64,000 nucleotides of DNA from Acinetobacter sp. ANC 4470 (GTDB lineage: Bacteria; Pseudomonadota; Gammaproteobacteria; Pseudomonadales; Moraxellaceae). How positions within the stretch are numbered: position 1 is the stretch's first letter; each line of letters starts with the position of its first letter. The stretch spans positions 1-64,000 of the forward strand of contig NZ_NEGC01000011.1 of NCBI RefSeq assembly GCF_002135335.1, read 5' to 3'. Positions 9,266-19,772 of the stretch are shown here, piece after piece. Position numbers and translations under genes: made by a program. Under the pieces are notes generated by a model. The model saw nothing but the letters and a program-made list of their open reading frames with translations, was not told where the DNA came from and made no database searches.

Positions 9266-10237
9266 ATGAAATATGGACCATTGTTTGCCAGCGTAATGCT
9301 TGCTGCAACATTTTCTACCACACATGCCTCCACTCAAGCTCAGCAAGTTGAAGTGAAATCCCTCACATCAAGTTATGCCAAAACCAAATATCCGATTGTA
9401 TTTAATCATGGTATGGGGGGCTTTATTACTGTGGGTACGGATCAATTTGGACTCGACTACTGGTATCAAATTTTGCCAGACTTAGCGCGTAATGGTGGAA
9501 ATGTTTGGGCAACACGTGTTTCCCCTTTTAACTCATCTGAAATTCGTGGTGAACAACTGCTTCAACAAGTTGAAGAAATTATCGCCATTAGCGGTGCTGC
9601 TAAAGTCAATTTGGTCGGACACTCACATGGTGGTCCCACCATCCGTTATGTCGCAGGTGTGATTCCCAATAAAGTTGCCTCATTAACGGCTATCGGTGCA
9701 CCCAATACGGGCTCTTCTGTGGCTGACCTGATCTTAAAAGCCGAAGGTACAGTGGTTGAAGCACCATTAGTTGGCGCGGTAAACTTAGTTTCTAAGGCCA
9801 TTACTTGGGCACAAGGTTTAGACCCAAATAGCTTCCCACATGATGCTTTGGCAGGTGGTAACAGCTTAACTCTTGCAGGCTCCGCCAAATTTAATACTCA
9901 ATTTCCATTAGGCATGCCAACGACTGCATGTAGCGAAGGCGCTGCTCAGAAAAATGGGATGTACTTTTACTCATTTGCTGGAGTAGGCACCATCACCAAT
10001 CTACTTGATCCAGATTCAGCATTAAAGGTGACAAGTTTGCTGATTAATAATGGCAAAGATAATGACGGTCTTGTTTCACGTTGCAGTGCTAAATTTGGTA
10101 AAACGATTCGCGACAACTATAACTGGAATCACTTAGACGAAGTCAATCAAGTCTTAGGTTTACGTGCTCTATTCGCACCTGATCCAGTAGACGTCTACCG
10201 TCAACATGCCAACCGTTTAAAACTGCAAGGCTTATAA
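9266..10237 (+). CDS. Secreted triacylglycerol lipase (family I), copy 2
   Basis: Secreted lipase of 323 residues, paralogous to the preceding gene. A signal peptide covers about residues 1-21 (ending THA). The nucleophile is S120 in GHSHGG. The catalytic Asp is likely in GKDNDGLV and the His in WNHLDE. The cysteine pair (TAC and SRC) is kept. Its active-site entrance differs from copy 1 (HGMGGF in place of HGWLGW) and an extra hydrophobic lid-like stretch follows VADLILK. It may therefore have a different substrate range. An AGAGGAA ribosome-binding site precedes the ATG. It presumably shares the upstream foldase. Confidence 0.92.
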   Translation: MKYGPLFASVMLAATFSTTHASTQAQQVEVKSLTSSYAKTKYPIVFNHGMGGFITVGTDQFGLDYWYQILPDLARNGGNVWATRVSPFNSSEIRGEQLLQQVEEIIAISGAAKVNLVGHSHGGPTIRYVAGVIPNKVASLTAIGAPNTGSSVADLILKAEGTVVEAPLVGAVNLVSKAITWAQGLDPNSFPHDALAGGNSLTLAGSAKFNTQFPLGMPTTACSEGAAQKNGMYFYSFAGVGTITNLLDPDSALKVTSLLINNGKDNDGLVSRCSAKFGKTIRDNYNWNHLDEVNQVLGLRALFAPDPVDVYRQHANRLKLQGL

Positions 10238-10261
10238 ACTTGGTCGATATTTAAGACATAA

Positions 10262-10287
10262 AAAATGCGCCATAAGGCGCATTTTTT
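10262..10287. terminator. Bidirectional terminator, lipase / rplS
   Basis: A perfect 10-bp stem (10262-10271 with 10276-10285) with an ATAA loop, flanked by A and T runs, between convergent genes. Confidence 0.9.
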
Positions 10288-10307
10288 GACTCGTATAAAA
10301 CTTAAAA

Positions 10308-10682
10308 TTAAGCTTTAACTTTACGAGCTGGTAATTTTTCACGGATACGTGCAGCTTTACCAGACAATTCGCGTAGGTAATAAAGTTTAGCACGGCGAAC
10401 GTCACCACGACGTTTCACAATGATACCAGCAACGATTGGTGAATGCGTTTGGAAAACACGTTCAACACCAATACCACTAGAAATTTTACGTACTGTGAAC
10501 GCAGAGTTCAAACCACGGTTTTTGATTGCGATTACAACGCCTTCAAAAGCCTGAAGACGTTCACGATCGCCTTCTTTTACTTTTACTTGAACGACTACAG
10601 TATCACCAGGTGCAAAAGCTGGAAGATCAGTTTTTAATTGAGCATTTTCAATAACTTGAACTAAAGGATGTTTACCACTCAT
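10308..10682 (-). CDS. rplS: 50S ribosomal protein L19
   Basis: Large-subunit ribosomal protein located at the 30S-50S interface. It has 124 residues, slightly longer than E. coli L19. Conserved segments include [33 protein letters not shown] and [10 protein letters not shown]. It is the last gene of the rpsP-rimM-trmD-rplS operon, separated from trmD by about 150 bases. It ends at a bidirectional terminator. Confidence 0.97.
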   Translation of the reverse strand: MSGKHPLVQVIENAQLKTDLPAFAPGDTVVVQVKVKEGDRERLQAFEGVVIAIKNRGLNSAFTVRKISSGIGVERVFQTHSPIVAGIIVKRRGDVRRAKLYYLRELSGKAARIREKLPARKVKA

Positions 10683-10833
10683 GTGGGAATCTCCAATGTG
10701 CGGGACAGAAGAGGTCTGTACCGCTGGGGACAGAGGCTAAAGCGCGTATCGACCCGTTTATCTTTCCCTTTACAGCCGAACAAAGTCGAACCAATAAAGA
10801 GCCTATTCATAGATACTTAAAACTCATAAAAGT

Positions 10834-11574
10834 TTAAGTATTTAAATTTTTGAGCCATTTTTTTTGCTGCTTGCTCAACTCAACTTTTTCCACCAACTCA
10901 GGTCGGCGTTCCAAAGTGCGTTGATAACGCTGCAAAAACCGCCATTTATCAATATTGGCATGATGTCCTGATTTTAACACTTCAGGAACATCCAAACCTT
11001 CAAAATGGTCTGGCTTAGTATATTGTGGGCAATCTAAAAGACCATCCACAAATGAGTCTTGTATCGCCGATTGCTCATCAGACATGGTCCCCGGAAGTCT
11101 CCGAATAATACTGTCCAATAAAACCATCGCAGGCAGTTCACCGCCCGATAAAACATAATCGCCAATTGACCATTCCTGATCAACATATTGCTGGATCAAA
11201 CGTTCATCGACACCCTCATAACGTCCACACAATACAATCAATCCGTCATATTCAACAAACTGTTGTACCGCAGCTTCGTCTAAGGTTTTCCCTTGTGGAG
11301 ACATATACACCACAGGAACCTGAACACATCCCGCTTGCAAAGCAAGCTCTTTAGCATGATGAATTGCTTTTGCCAAAGGCTCTGCCATCATCACCATACC
11401 TGGACCACCACCAAATGGACGTTCATCCACTCTTTTGTAGTTGCCCGTCGCAAATTCACGTGGATTAATACAAGTGACTTGTACTATTTCACGTTTTGCT
11501 GCACGCCCGCTAATACCGTAGGCTGTAATCGCTTCAAACATTTCAGGAAAAAGCGTAATGACTGCAAAAAACAT
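10834..11574 (-). CDS. trmD: tRNA (guanine37-N1)-methyltransferase TrmD
   Basis: Methylates G37 next to the anticodon of tRNAs that read CNN codons, using S-adenosylmethionine, and so prevents frameshifting. The protein has 246 residues. The SPOUT trefoil knot is visible as [11 protein letters not shown] followed by [15 protein letters not shown]. The C-terminal RNA-binding domain includes [13 protein letters not shown]. It is third in the rpsP-rimM-trmD-rplS operon, 42 bases after rimM. Confidence 0.97.
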   Translation of the reverse strand: MFFAVITLFPEMFEAITAYGISGRAAKREIVQVTCINPREFATGNYKRVDERPFGGGPGMVMMAEPLAKAIHHAKELALQAGCVQVPVVYMSPQGKTLDEAAVQQFVEYDGLIVLCGRYEGVDERLIQQYVDQEWSIGDYVLSGGELPAMVLLDSIIRRLPGTMSDEQSAIQDSFVDGLLDCPQYTKPDHFEGLDVPEVLKSGHHANIDKWRFLQRYQRTLERRPELVEKVELSKQQKKWLKNLNT

Positions 11575-11616
11575 CGCAGACTCCTCTATTTTCCTGCTGC
11601 GTTCATCCTTAAAGGA

Positions 11617-12165
11617 TTAATAATCTACGCCCCAATTGACGTAAATACGACCAGCTTCTAGATCAACTCGTTGCACCACATCTTTATGCCATGGAATCAT
11701 ACGCTCTTCAGCATCAATGCTGTCTGGTGTTGCGTGAACCACCATCACATCATTGGCACCTGTCTCAAACATTTCATGGATTTTTCCGAGATTTACTTCT
11801 TGTTCATTATCATCCAAACCTAACACTGTTAAGCCTTTCAAATCTGTCCAGTAAAACTCATCCATTCCTGCTTTCGGAAGTTGCGATTTTGAAATCCAAA
11901 CATTGGTTCCAACCAAGCCATCCGCTGCAGTGCGATCGCTCACATCTTTTAACGAAACAACCAAGCCTTTGCCATGCGGCTTCCAACGTTTTACATCTAC
12001 TGTTTGCCAACCTGCTTTGGTTTCAATGTACCAAGGCAGATAGTCAAAGATGTTGCTCATAGGTTCTGTATTGGAATAGACCCAGAGCCACCCATTTAAT
12101 CCATATGCTGAACGTAACTGTCCAATCTGAATACGATCTTCGGGAACATTCTGTGTTGGTGTCAT
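11617..12165 (-). CDS. rimM: Ribosome maturation factor RimM
   Basis: Cytosolic assembly factor of the 30S head region that binds ribosomal protein S19. It has 182 residues. The N-terminal domain has the family start IGQLRSAYGLNGWLWVYS, and the C-terminal PRC-barrel-like part ends with IPWHKDVVQRVDLE. It lies between rpsP and trmD in the conserved operon, 30 bases after rpsP. Confidence 0.95.
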   Translation of the reverse strand: MTPTQNVPEDRIQIGQLRSAYGLNGWLWVYSNTEPMSNIFDYLPWYIETKAGWQTVDVKRWKPHGKGLVVSLKDVSDRTAADGLVGTNVWISKSQLPKAGMDEFYWTDLKGLTVLGLDDNEQEVNLGKIHEMFETGANDVMVVHATPDSIDAEERMIPWHKDVVQRVDLEAGRIYVNWGVDY

Positions 12166-12195
12166 GGGCTTTCCTACTACTTAATTCGCAAAAAA

Positions 12196-12453
12196 TTATG
12201 CAGCAGCTGTAGCTTTCTTAGCTTGAGCAGCTAAAGAAGCAACACGTTCAGACGGTTGAGCGCCTTGAGAAACCCAATGAGCAAAACGATCAGCATCTAA
12301 ACGAAGTTTTTCTGCTTGACCTTGAGCTGTGGGGTTAAAGAAACCGATACGTTCGATGAAACGACCGTCACGTGCATTACGGCTATCAGTTACAATAATT
12401 TGATAGAACGGACGTTTTTTAGCACCACCGCGTGCTAGACGAATTACAACCAT
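12196..12453 (-). CDS. rpsP: 30S ribosomal protein S16
   Basis: Small-subunit ribosomal protein of 85 residues, first gene of the rpsP-rimM-trmD-rplS operon. It begins [17 protein letters not shown], the standard S16 N-terminus, and contains [12 protein letters not shown]. The ATG at 12453 has AAGG 8 bases upstream. An in-frame start 51 bases further upstream would add residues not found in S16 proteins and is rejected. Confidence 0.97.
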   Translation of the reverse strand: MVVIRLARGGAKKRPFYQIIVTDSRNARDGRFIERIGFFNPTAQGQAEKLRLDADRFAHWVSQGAQPSERVASLAAQAKKATAAA

Positions 12454-12598
12454 GATAAAAACCTTATAATTTTTACGGATTATCCCTGTGTCGACCATCG
12501 ACACACTTCAAACCCCTTTCATAGAGGGCGATATTTTACTTTATATTTTCTATGAAAGGAAGATCAAAATTTATTTATCCACAGTTTGAATTTATATT

Positions 12599-13063
12599 TT
12601 AACGTCCGTCCCAGTTTGAGGTTGCAGATGGAATACACGTTGAACCACCTTTATCTGAACCTTTTGTCCAACAACGCTCACCTCGATGATTCAGAACTAT
12701 ATGACCATCACCAAATTGAGTTGTACTTAATTTTGGAGTAGCTACTAAAGTCCATGTACCTGCCGTAACATTTGTTAAGGCTAGATCATATAATGGTGAA
12801 GCCGATGTTGGAAGTACGGACGGTACTCCTACATCAGCTAATATTATAGGTGTACTTGTTCCCACTCTAAAAAAGGTAAAATTTGCAATTTTATAACGCT
12901 GTAATTGCCCTGCAATTTGTATTATAGAGGCTTGTGCATCAATTCGCTTAGTCTTACGCACTGATTCTTGATATGCAGGATAAGCAAACATCGCAATAAT
13001 ACCAATAATAGCTACAACGATCATCAATTCAATCAGAGTGAAGCCTTTAAGATTTTTCACCAT
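12599..13063 (-). CDS. comF: Type IV pilin-like protein ComF/PilE
   Basis: Type IV minor pilin of 154 residues. A prepilin peptidase site is present (KG followed by [14 protein letters not shown], with the +5 glutamate), and then the N-terminal helix. Two C-terminal cysteines (RCW and TCI) can form a D-region disulfide. Its ATG overlaps the end of the upstream pilin gene by 7 bases, implying translational coupling. Last gene of the cluster. In A. baylyi the gene here, between rpsP and the PilY1-like gene, is comF, required for natural transformation. PilE is the generic alternative name. Confidence 0.85.
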   Translation of the reverse strand: MVKNLKGFTLIELMIVVAIIGIIAMFAYPAYQESVRKTKRIDAQASIIQIAGQLQRYKIANFTFFRVGTSTPIILADVGVPSVLPTSASPLYDLALTNVTAGTWTLVATPKLSTTQFGDGHIVLNHRGERCWTKGSDKGGSTCIPSATSNWDGR

Positions 13064-13560
13064 TCTTCACTCCCTGTAATATCAGCTCCACAGGTAGCAT
13101 CTGTAATATTAGTTGCAGTGATATTTGCTACTGTTTTATTTTTACAACGTAAACCTGCACTCGTCATCAAAAAGCTAAAGTTATTGGCATCTGTACTTTC
13201 AGCACGAATTACCCAACTCTGTCCCGAAGCTGCATTACTGGTAAGAGCTCTTCCTGTATTCTCCCCATCTCTTACAGTAACTCTATATTGAATGGCGCTG
13301 CCTGTAGCACCATTAGGTAATACAAGTGGGTCGGGTGTCGTTGAAAAACCCAAGTAATTAAAATTACGTGTTTTATTTTTTTCAAGTAAATTTGCTAATT
13401 GTTGGATCTCCTGTTGAGCCTGTGAAGCAAATGTTCGTCGTATATATTCCTGATAACTGGGGATTGCAATAGCCGCAAGAATTGCGACTATTACAACCAC
13501 GACCATTAACTCAATGAGTGTAAAACCAGATACAGGATGCTTTTTTTTAAAATTTATCAT
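13057..13560 (-). CDS. comE: Type IV pilin-like protein ComE/PilE
   Basis: Type IV minor pilin of 167 residues with a class III signal (SG followed by [14 protein letters not shown], glutamate at +5) and a hydrophobic assembly helix. The C-terminal cysteine pair (RCK and TCG) fits a D-region loop. It follows the PilY1-like gene by 9 bases and overlaps the next pilin gene by 7 bases. The order matches comC-comE-comF of A. baylyi, where ComE is a pilin-like DNA-uptake factor. Function is inferred from family and position. Confidence 0.85.
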   Translation of the reverse strand: MINFKKKHPVSGFTLIELMVVVVIVAILAAIAIPSYQEYIRRTFASQAQQEIQQLANLLEKNKTRNFNYLGFSTTPDPLVLPNGATGSAIQYRVTVRDGENTGRALTSNAASGQSWVIRAESTDANNFSFLMTSAGLRCKNKTVANITATNITDATCGADITGSEEW

Positions 13561-13569
13561 TCATCATCC

Positions 13570-16500
13570 TTATCTAATACCAGAAAACTCATACCAGCGC
13601 TGAGGCACTAAACAAATTTTACTGCTGCCTGCCGAAATAATACCCGATATTGTCGTTAATCCACGATTTCCTGTAGAGATACAATAGTTATTATTGGGAC
13701 CACCACCACCACCACCACAATTTTCAACCGTAGGATCACATTCTTTATTATCAACAACAGTTGTCGTTTGAATACCTGGACCTGTTGTACAACCATCTGG
13801 TGATGTACATTCTTCTGATGGAGGTGGTGGATCTTCACCTCCTCCACCTCCATCAGCTTTAACACACTGACCATAAGGCATGCAGAACTGTTGTAAGAAG
13901 CTTTCACCTTTTACCCCAGCACCACAATCTCCAGATAAACCGGGCTTACTCCCATCAAATGTTGAAACAAACATTCTTGAATTCAAAACAATCGGGGTAG
14001 CAAAGACTTTCGCACTTTGTAGCTTGGCACTCGAACCTGATGACCTAAAACGATAGAACCAACCATTACCCGAATATGGTGCGACGAGTGTTGTATCATC
14101 ATTTCGATTGTCTTGAGTAATTTCGCCTAAATCTGCTCTTATCAATGTCTTCGTAAATGTTGTTGCCGTATATAAATCTTTACGTGCCACATCTTTATCG
14201 TAAATATTATAAACCGCATCATAATCATAACCCGATGTACCTACTGTATAATCTTTTAAAGGTTGACTTCGATTACCCGTTCCAATAGAGATTGCAGCAA
14301 AAGTTTTCCCCGCATAATCATAGATAGAAAAACCAGGCATATCATAAAATCTTGGACTTTTTGCGGCAGCGTTTAAGTTTAATAACATTCTTGGGATCTT
14401 CGCAAACACCCCTAGTGTTGCTGCATTATTATTAAGATCAATACGGAATAATTGACCACCTAAATCACCAAAATAAAGATGATCGACTAAGCCATCACTA
14501 TTCCTATCTTCAGTACGAATTTCACTGACCACACTATATTTTAAGTTGTCATCATTTAACCCAATGACACCACTGTCTGTTGAAGATGAACTGGTTGTTG
14601 CATTTTTGCTCGCCCACCAAAGTAGGTCGCCATTATCGGCATCGAACATATAAACACCACCACCCTTTGCATTGGTTTGATCATATGTATCACTTTCATA
14701 ACCTGCATATGGGCCTTTAACACCGTTGGTACGAGCATCGCCGTCATCACCACCTGCATCATATCCACCACCCACAAACATGACACGTTTGCGGCTCTTA
14801 CCCCATTTTACCCATGCAATTGCAGGTTTGGACCAACTTTGACCCATATACTGTAAAGCATCAACGGTTTTACTACTTCCGTTGTAATACACTTTTTTAT
14901 CTGCTGGAGAAATTTGGAACTGAAGTTTAGGGTTATTCATATTTGCCAGATCTAAAGCATAATAACTACGCCCCCCCATACGCAAACCACCATAAGCAAT
15001 CTGTTTGCCTTCTTGTGAGTTTCGACCAGTACCGACTGTCAAATTACTTGAACTATCAACAACATATTCAGTATAAGTTGCCCATGGAGCATCAACACCA
15101 TAATACAACTTACTCAAACCACCACTTGTACTATCGTACTTTAAGAAAGTCTCTTTTTGATTCTCAACCATTTCATTCGGCACAAATGCAAATTTTTCTT
15201 TACCTGTTGTGGCATCAACCACATGTAAAAGCCCTTGGGTCGTACCAAAAAGAACATAATCCTCACGATTTGTCGAAGCTAAAATGTTATTGCTATAGGT
15301 GATTTTACCTTTGTTTGTAACCAGTATTGGTGATGAATGCATAACAGCACCAACCTGACGCAACTCTGGTGCTGTTGTCAAATTAATATTTGTTGGATTA
15401 ACGGCATCCACACCATAACCTAACAAACTAATGAGGTAACCGCGATTCGAATCATTTTTATAAGTCGCATCGGTTAAATCTGCAACTCTAACTTGGCGTA
15501 AAGTGGTGTTATTAACAAAAGTTGCTGACGTTCCTGAACCATTTGCTATGCGATTTGTGAGTAACTTACGATTTTCTGTGTTTGCATCAGTGCGTAATTT
15601 AAGTTGTGACTTTACCCCCCCCATTAATGAAAACTTAGTACTCCCGTACGTTGTTTCATCGGCATCTTTAACACTTTCATCAACAGCAGGAGCCCATAAA
15701 TCATAGTTATCAATGATACGACCTTTACTATCGACAATTTTATTACCACCTTTATCTTTTAATAAACCCTCTATTACATTGTATTTTTTAAGGTTCCCTG
15801 CCCACAGTTGATAAGTTTTATCTGGGGTTGGTTGAAATTGTGGATAATAAGCTACTTTTTGCAAAACTGATGGATTAAGACTATCTCTAGGTACTGTTGG
15901 AGAACCTGTAGTAACAGCAGGGATATCCGCACTCAAACTATTGATAAATTCATTAACACTATCAACAACATCCTGCGAACTTGAACCAGAGTACCATCCC
16001 CCTTCACCAATAATTCCCCAATAAGCAGCTCTCTTTACGTTTGTATTAATATCGCCTAGATTAGCAATATTTTGTTCTTGAGTTAAACTTTTACTATAAG
16101 AAGCGACATCATTAAAGCTACTTCCGAATCCTACAACTGCTGTTCTCAATTTCAAATTTGCTGGATTAGCACTTGGATCAAGCAAAGCCAAACTCAATTT
16201 ATTTAAGCAATCCCAACTTCCACTATCATCACAAGTAAAATTCTGACCTTTGGCACCTAATGCACCCTGCATTAATGGTAAGGAACTAGTATCTTGGGTT
16301 GGCTCTCCATCTGTTAATACATAAACACCTTGTCCACTACACTTTTTAATATCATCTGTTTGATTTAATGAAGAAGGCTGTACATATAAAGTTTTAGTCG
16401 TATTTTTTGTTGGATCCAAAGAATAACTAAAACCACTATTATTATTAAGAATATCAATGATACCTGAATAATCGTAACAAGTTTTATTTTGATAATAATT

Positions 16501-17394
16501 GCCCGAGGTACTAATTGTACACGCAGAGCTACTAATAGAATCATTCAATACGGGTAAGTTTTCCGTACTAGAAAAACTACTCCAGGTACTACATGCCGAA
16601 TAACTCGAATTCCATGCTGTACACTTGCTAACATGTTGCACCCAAGAATTAGAGGTCTTCGATCTATACTCATAAGATCTATAATAAGGCATATCAGAAA
16701 CAGTACGTTGTCTAGATGCAGTCGTCGTTCCCATTAAATAGGACACTGTTTCAGCATAAGAACGGGCTGTTGGTGTATTTGTGGATGCAGAAAGTCCTTT
16801 AACGTAGCTTAATAGAATATCCCGTTGTTTTTGATTCCCAACGTCAGCCCCTAACACACGTGCTGGTACTAAGATACGCCCTGTATTATAGGCGGTGTTG
16901 GTATACACCCCTAAAGTGGAAAGTCCAATGATCTTCTGATCATCAAGTCGAGTTATTCCTTTGGCCGTATTTCCTTGTAAGAGATCAAAAACCCCATCTT
17001 TAAGTCTTGAAATTCGATCATAACAACGATACGAAGTACCAACTAACGTACATCCAGTCTTTGGATTTTTTACTTTTGCTGAGGCACTGCTTACACTAAC
17101 AGAGCAATAATTACGACTATAACCACCTGGAGCAGTATCTGTATTACAGTTATTACTAATCCCATAGTCAGGACTAATTGATCGTGTATCCATACTTCCG
17201 GAAATATCAAGCATAAGCATGAGTGTAATTTCACCCGACTTTGCTTCCTGATAAATATCAATATCACTAGCTTGAACACTACTGCTAACAATAAGGCCTG
17301 TACATAATGCAGTAATCGTCGTAGCCAATAAATTTTGACTATATTCTTTGAACTTCACTTTATTATTTAATGTTTTCATTTCCCTTTTTCCCAT
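13570..17394 (-). CDS. comC: PilY1-like type IV pilus tip/competence protein ComC
   Basis: Large secreted protein of up to 1274 residues. A signal peptide ends near VQA (residues 40-42). A von Willebrand A domain carries the MIDAS motif DISGS at residues 63-67. The C-terminal half is a PilY1-type beta-propeller with an EF-hand-like calcium loop (DRNSDGLVD, residues 963-971; bases 14482-14508). The C-terminus has Gly/Pro/Cys-rich low-complexity linkers. PilY1 proteins sit at the pilus tip and control extension and retraction. ComC of A. baylyi is needed for DNA uptake. The ATG at 17394 overlaps the pilX stop by one base. An ATG at 17379 is an alternative start. Confidence 0.9.
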   Translation of the reverse strand: MGKREMKTLNNKVKFKEYSQNLLATTITALCTGLIVSSSVQASDIDIYQEAKSGEITLMLMLDISGSMDTRSISPDYGISNNCNTDTAPGGYSRNYCSVSVSSASAKVKNPKTGCTLVGTSYRCYDRISRLKDGVFDLLQGNTAKGITRLDDQKIIGLSTLGVYTNTAYNTGRILVPARVLGADVGNQKQRDILLSYVKGLSASTNTPTARSYAETVSYLMGTTTASRQRTVSDMPYYRSYEYRSKTSNSWVQHVSKCTAWNSSYSACSTWSSFSSTENLPVLNDSISSSACTISTSGNYYQNKTCYDYSGIIDILNNNSGFSYSLDPTKNTTKTLYVQPSSLNQTDDIKKCSGQGVYVLTDGEPTQDTSSLPLMQGALGAKGQNFTCDDSGSWDCLNKLSLALLDPSANPANLKLRTAVVGFGSSFNDVASYSKSLTQEQNIANLGDINTNVKRAAYWGIIGEGGWYSGSSSQDVVDSVNEFINSLSADIPAVTTGSPTVPRDSLNPSVLQKVAYYPQFQPTPDKTYQLWAGNLKKYNVIEGLLKDKGGNKIVDSKGRIIDNYDLWAPAVDESVKDADETTYGSTKFSLMGGVKSQLKLRTDANTENRKLLTNRIANGSGTSATFVNNTTLRQVRVADLTDATYKNDSNRGYLISLLGYGVDAVNPTNINLTTAPELRQVGAVMHSSPILVTNKGKITYSNNILASTNREDYVLFGTTQGLLHVVDATTGKEKFAFVPNEMVENQKETFLKYDSTSGGLSKLYYGVDAPWATYTEYVVDSSSNLTVGTGRNSQEGKQIAYGGLRMGGRSYYALDLANMNNPKLQFQISPADKKVYYNGSSKTVDALQYMGQSWSKPAIAWVKWGKSRKRVMFVGGGYDAGGDDGDARTNGVKGPYAGYESDTYDQTNAKGGGVYMFDADNGDLLWWASKNATTSSSSTDSGVIGLNDDNLKYSVVSEIRTEDRNSDGLVDHLYFGDLGGQLFRIDLNNNAATLGVFAKIPRMLLNLNAAAKSPRFYDMPGFSIYDYAGKTFAAISIGTGNRSQPLKDYTVGTSGYDYDAVYNIYDKDVARKDLYTATTFTKTLIRADLGEITQDNRNDDTTLVAPYSGNGWFYRFRSSGSSAKLQSAKVFATPIVLNSRMFVSTFDGSKPGLSGDCGAGVKGESFLQQFCMPYGQCVKADGGGGGEDPPPPSEECTSPDGCTTGPGIQTTTVVDNKECDPTVENCGGGGGGPNNNYCISTGNRGLTTISGIISAGSSKICLVPQRWYEFSGIR

Positions 17395-18182
17395 TATATA
17401 AAGTTCTGCGCAATGGTGTACTCACTCACCTGAGTCGTGAAAGGTACATTTAAACTGGTTAAGCACTCCGTCACACTTGTTAAAGGATTATTAACAGCTG
17501 GTGTGCTTGAAGGAATTATTGGTTTTGTCGTATCACTAGGTACAGTGACCTCATTCATATGAGATTGAAGACAAGTATTAATGTCCGCGCGAGGAACATT
17601 TGAAATAGCAGGCATCAGAGATACAGCAAATATTTTTACGCGTTTAGTATCTTCAACTTGCCCTGTTTTACTATCTGTAGTACGTGTCCGGTCGTAAAAG
17701 GGATCAAGCTCTTCCACTGTTGAAAATTTGACTGAAACTTGAGTCATAATCGCCCGTCGCCCACTTGTAAACCAGTTGTTACTGCTACTTTGACTAGCAT
17801 CACAATATCCATCTATACCAAAATTATTATTTGTTGGTTTAAACTTTCCAGATTCCCATTCAATGATATTTGCTCGAGCAATATCAAAAAAGCTCGTTTG
17901 ATCTCCGCGATAACAAAAAACGAGCTCCTTATTCTTATCATTCACATTACTCACATAACCAAACATCCCACTTCCACTCAAAGCTTGAGCTAAATTATTG
18001 ACCTCTTCGGTACTAAAAAATGCCGAATCTGAGTTCTGAGTTAGTAGCTGCTGAACCTGACTATTTGTTGCAATACTTAAACCCACCACACTTTGACGAA
18101 TAGCAATTGTCCCAATAACCATAATGGCCACAAGAAAAATAAGCACAACGATCAAGGCAGCTCCCGATTGAGTTTTTCTCAT
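17394..18182 (-). CDS. pilX: Type IV pilus minor component PilX
   Basis: Inner-membrane-inserted minor pilin of 262 residues. It begins MRKTQSG followed by AALIVVLIFLVAIMVIG, the PilX pattern in which the usual TLIE segment is replaced. A long, Ser/Thr-rich globular domain follows. The ATG overlaps the comB stop (ATGA) and the stop overlaps the comC start, so the three are translationally coupled. It acts with PilV, PilW/ComB, FimT and PilY1 as the priming complex that starts pilus assembly, by family inference. Confidence 0.88.
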   Translation of the reverse strand: MRKTQSGAALIVVLIFLVAIMVIGTIAIRQSVVGLSIATNSQVQQLLTQNSDSAFFSTEEVNNLAQALSGSGMFGYVSNVNDKNKELVFCYRGDQTSFFDIARANIIEWESGKFKPTNNNFGIDGYCDASQSSSNNWFTSGRRAIMTQVSVKFSTVEELDPFYDRTRTTDSKTGQVEDTKRVKIFAVSLMPAISNVPRADINTCLQSHMNEVTVPSDTTKPIIPSSTPAVNNPLTSVTECLTSLNVPFTTQVSEYTIAQNFI

Positions 18183-19267
18183 TCTCCACGTTCCCCTATC
18201 GAATTTCTTAAGGCCACTGTTTGTGAAATAACTTGACGCACGTATTTGGTTGCTGTAGCTGGTTTTTTCACTTTTACAGTTTGATCCAATACTACAAACT
18301 CTTGGTCATCTTTAATCAAAGTCTCATTTCCGACATTTTGAGAAGAGCGGGTTAACAATCCAATTTGTACCGAAACTATTCGTGGTCTTGGTATAGCTAG
18401 TCCCATATAGTCATTTATCGATATATACCTATGTTGAGTATCATTCTGAACGCCCATTAGCACACGAAAATGGTCAACCCGTTTCATAATGATTTCGCCT
18501 GCATCGCCATATCTAGTGACAGCAGTAGGATTACCTGTAGTTGAATAAAACCCTGAATCACAAGCAAGTGCTAGCGGTTGATTCGGTTCTGCTTGCTGAT
18601 TGTTGGTATCCGCACGTAAAAAATAGCGTTGAACAATTACTTGTGGCCCAAATGGCGCTTTTTTTGTTGGATCTGGTTCTGTCGAATTAGGATCATTTAA
18701 CAAAAATTCTAATCGATTACCTTCACAATCAAAGCCTCCAAATAAAACATCATCACTGGTATTGGTAGGCGTATTTTTTTGATCTGTAATATATTGCGGA
18801 ATATATTGAATCACCAGTTGATCACTTGATATATCAGAGCCACTAATTTGTACATTCGATGCACCAGACCAAGCTGGTGCTGTACCTGCAGGCATCCCAT
18901 TACTTCTTGAAAGTAAATTTACCGCAGCCGTGTTGCCTGCAATAGTATTAACAAAATTACTTAAAGGCGTAGCAGGGACAGTTTTTGTATCTTTAGTTGC
19001 ATTTACTGATGAGGTAAGAGCTATTCCACCAAATGCCGTTTCATCATTTAAAATTGATTTCTGATTATTTAAGTTTGCTAACCGAATATCTTTCGTTAAA
19101 TAATTTAAGCCAAAATTTGCATTACCTTGAATATCAGACATACCCTGCTGCATAGACAAACTTCTTTGACTCGCTAAAAATAATAAAATTGCAGCTGCAG
19201 TAATAATCAAACCCAATGTTAAAGAAAGCATCAGCTCAACTAAAGTAAAACCTGATTGTCTGATCAT
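18179..19267 (-). CDS. comB: Type IV pilus minor pilin PilW/ComB
   Basis: Minor pilin of 362 residues with the prepilin site SG followed by FTLVELMLSLTLGLIITAA (glutamate at +5), then a long soluble domain typical of PilW. The start at 19267 is one base after the pilV stop, and the stop overlaps pilX. In A. baylyi the gene at this position is comB, a competence factor. PilW is the Pseudomonas name. Confidence 0.88.
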   Translation of the reverse strand: MIRQSGFTLVELMLSLTLGLIITAAAILLFLASQRSLSMQQGMSDIQGNANFGLNYLTKDIRLANLNNQKSILNDETAFGGIALTSSVNATKDTKTVPATPLSNFVNTIAGNTAAVNLLSRSNGMPAGTAPAWSGASNVQISGSDISSDQLVIQYIPQYITDQKNTPTNTSDDVLFGGFDCEGNRLEFLLNDPNSTEPDPTKKAPFGPQVIVQRYFLRADTNNQQAEPNQPLALACDSGFYSTTGNPTAVTRYGDAGEIIMKRVDHFRVLMGVQNDTQHRYISINDYMGLAIPRPRIVSVQIGLLTRSSQNVGNETLIKDDQEFVVLDQTVKVKKPATATKYVRQVISQTVALRNSIGERGE

Positions 19268-19268
19268 T

Positions 19269-19772
19269 TTAATATGCCTCCATGATTACACAGGTTGAAG
19301 TTTGATTGTAGGCATTACCATTCGTACAATCTCCAGTTCCTGTTCCATCAGTAGCACTTGAATCTCCCCAAGCTACATATACACAGTTACGGTTATTATT
19401 ATTTCCCTGACAGTCCATAATATTTATAGTCATGCCAAAAGATGCAGCCTTATTTGCTACTTGGGCTACGTCAAAATCTGCAAGATCAGTCTCAGAACAA
19501 TTAGATGTAAAACAATTTGTTGTATATGCTTTTTGATTTACCGGAGTTTCTATTTGAGATTGATATTCTGTAACAGCAAAACGATTAACACGAATTCTTT
19601 CAGCTAAATCTCGCGCTATATTAATTGCCTGCACGCGCGAACTGGCTTCAGACGTCGCCTCTACCGCTCGATATTGCAATGCAACAAAACCTAATACACC
19701 TATCGCCAATATTAATAGAGCTATAAGAATTTCAACTAAGCCGACACCTTTCTGATTTATAATTGATTTCAC
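19269..19772 (-). CDS. pilV: Type IV pilus modification/minor pilin PilV
   Basis: Minor pilin of 167 residues with the site KG followed by VGLVEILIALLILAIGVLG, the PilV pattern. I place the start at the GTG at 19772, which overlaps the fimT stop (TAGTG) and has AGGGG 8 bases upstream. A TTG six bases further out sits too close to that site. It has six cysteines in the soluble part (including TNCFTSNC). It is part of the fimT-pilV-comB-pilX-comC unit. Confidence 0.87.
   Translation of the reverse strand: MKSIINQKGVGLVEILIALLILAIGVLGFVALQYRAVEATSEASSRVQAINIARDLAERIRVNRFAVTEYQSQIETPVNQKAYTTNCFTSNCSETDLADFDVAQVANKAASFGMTINIMDCQGNNNNRNCVYVAWGDSSATDGTGTGDCTNGNAYNQTSTCVIMEAY

Noticed and set aside
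11166..12062. Plus-strand frames across trmD and rimM
   Set aside because: They lie entirely over conserved minus-strand genes and their products look like non-coding translations.
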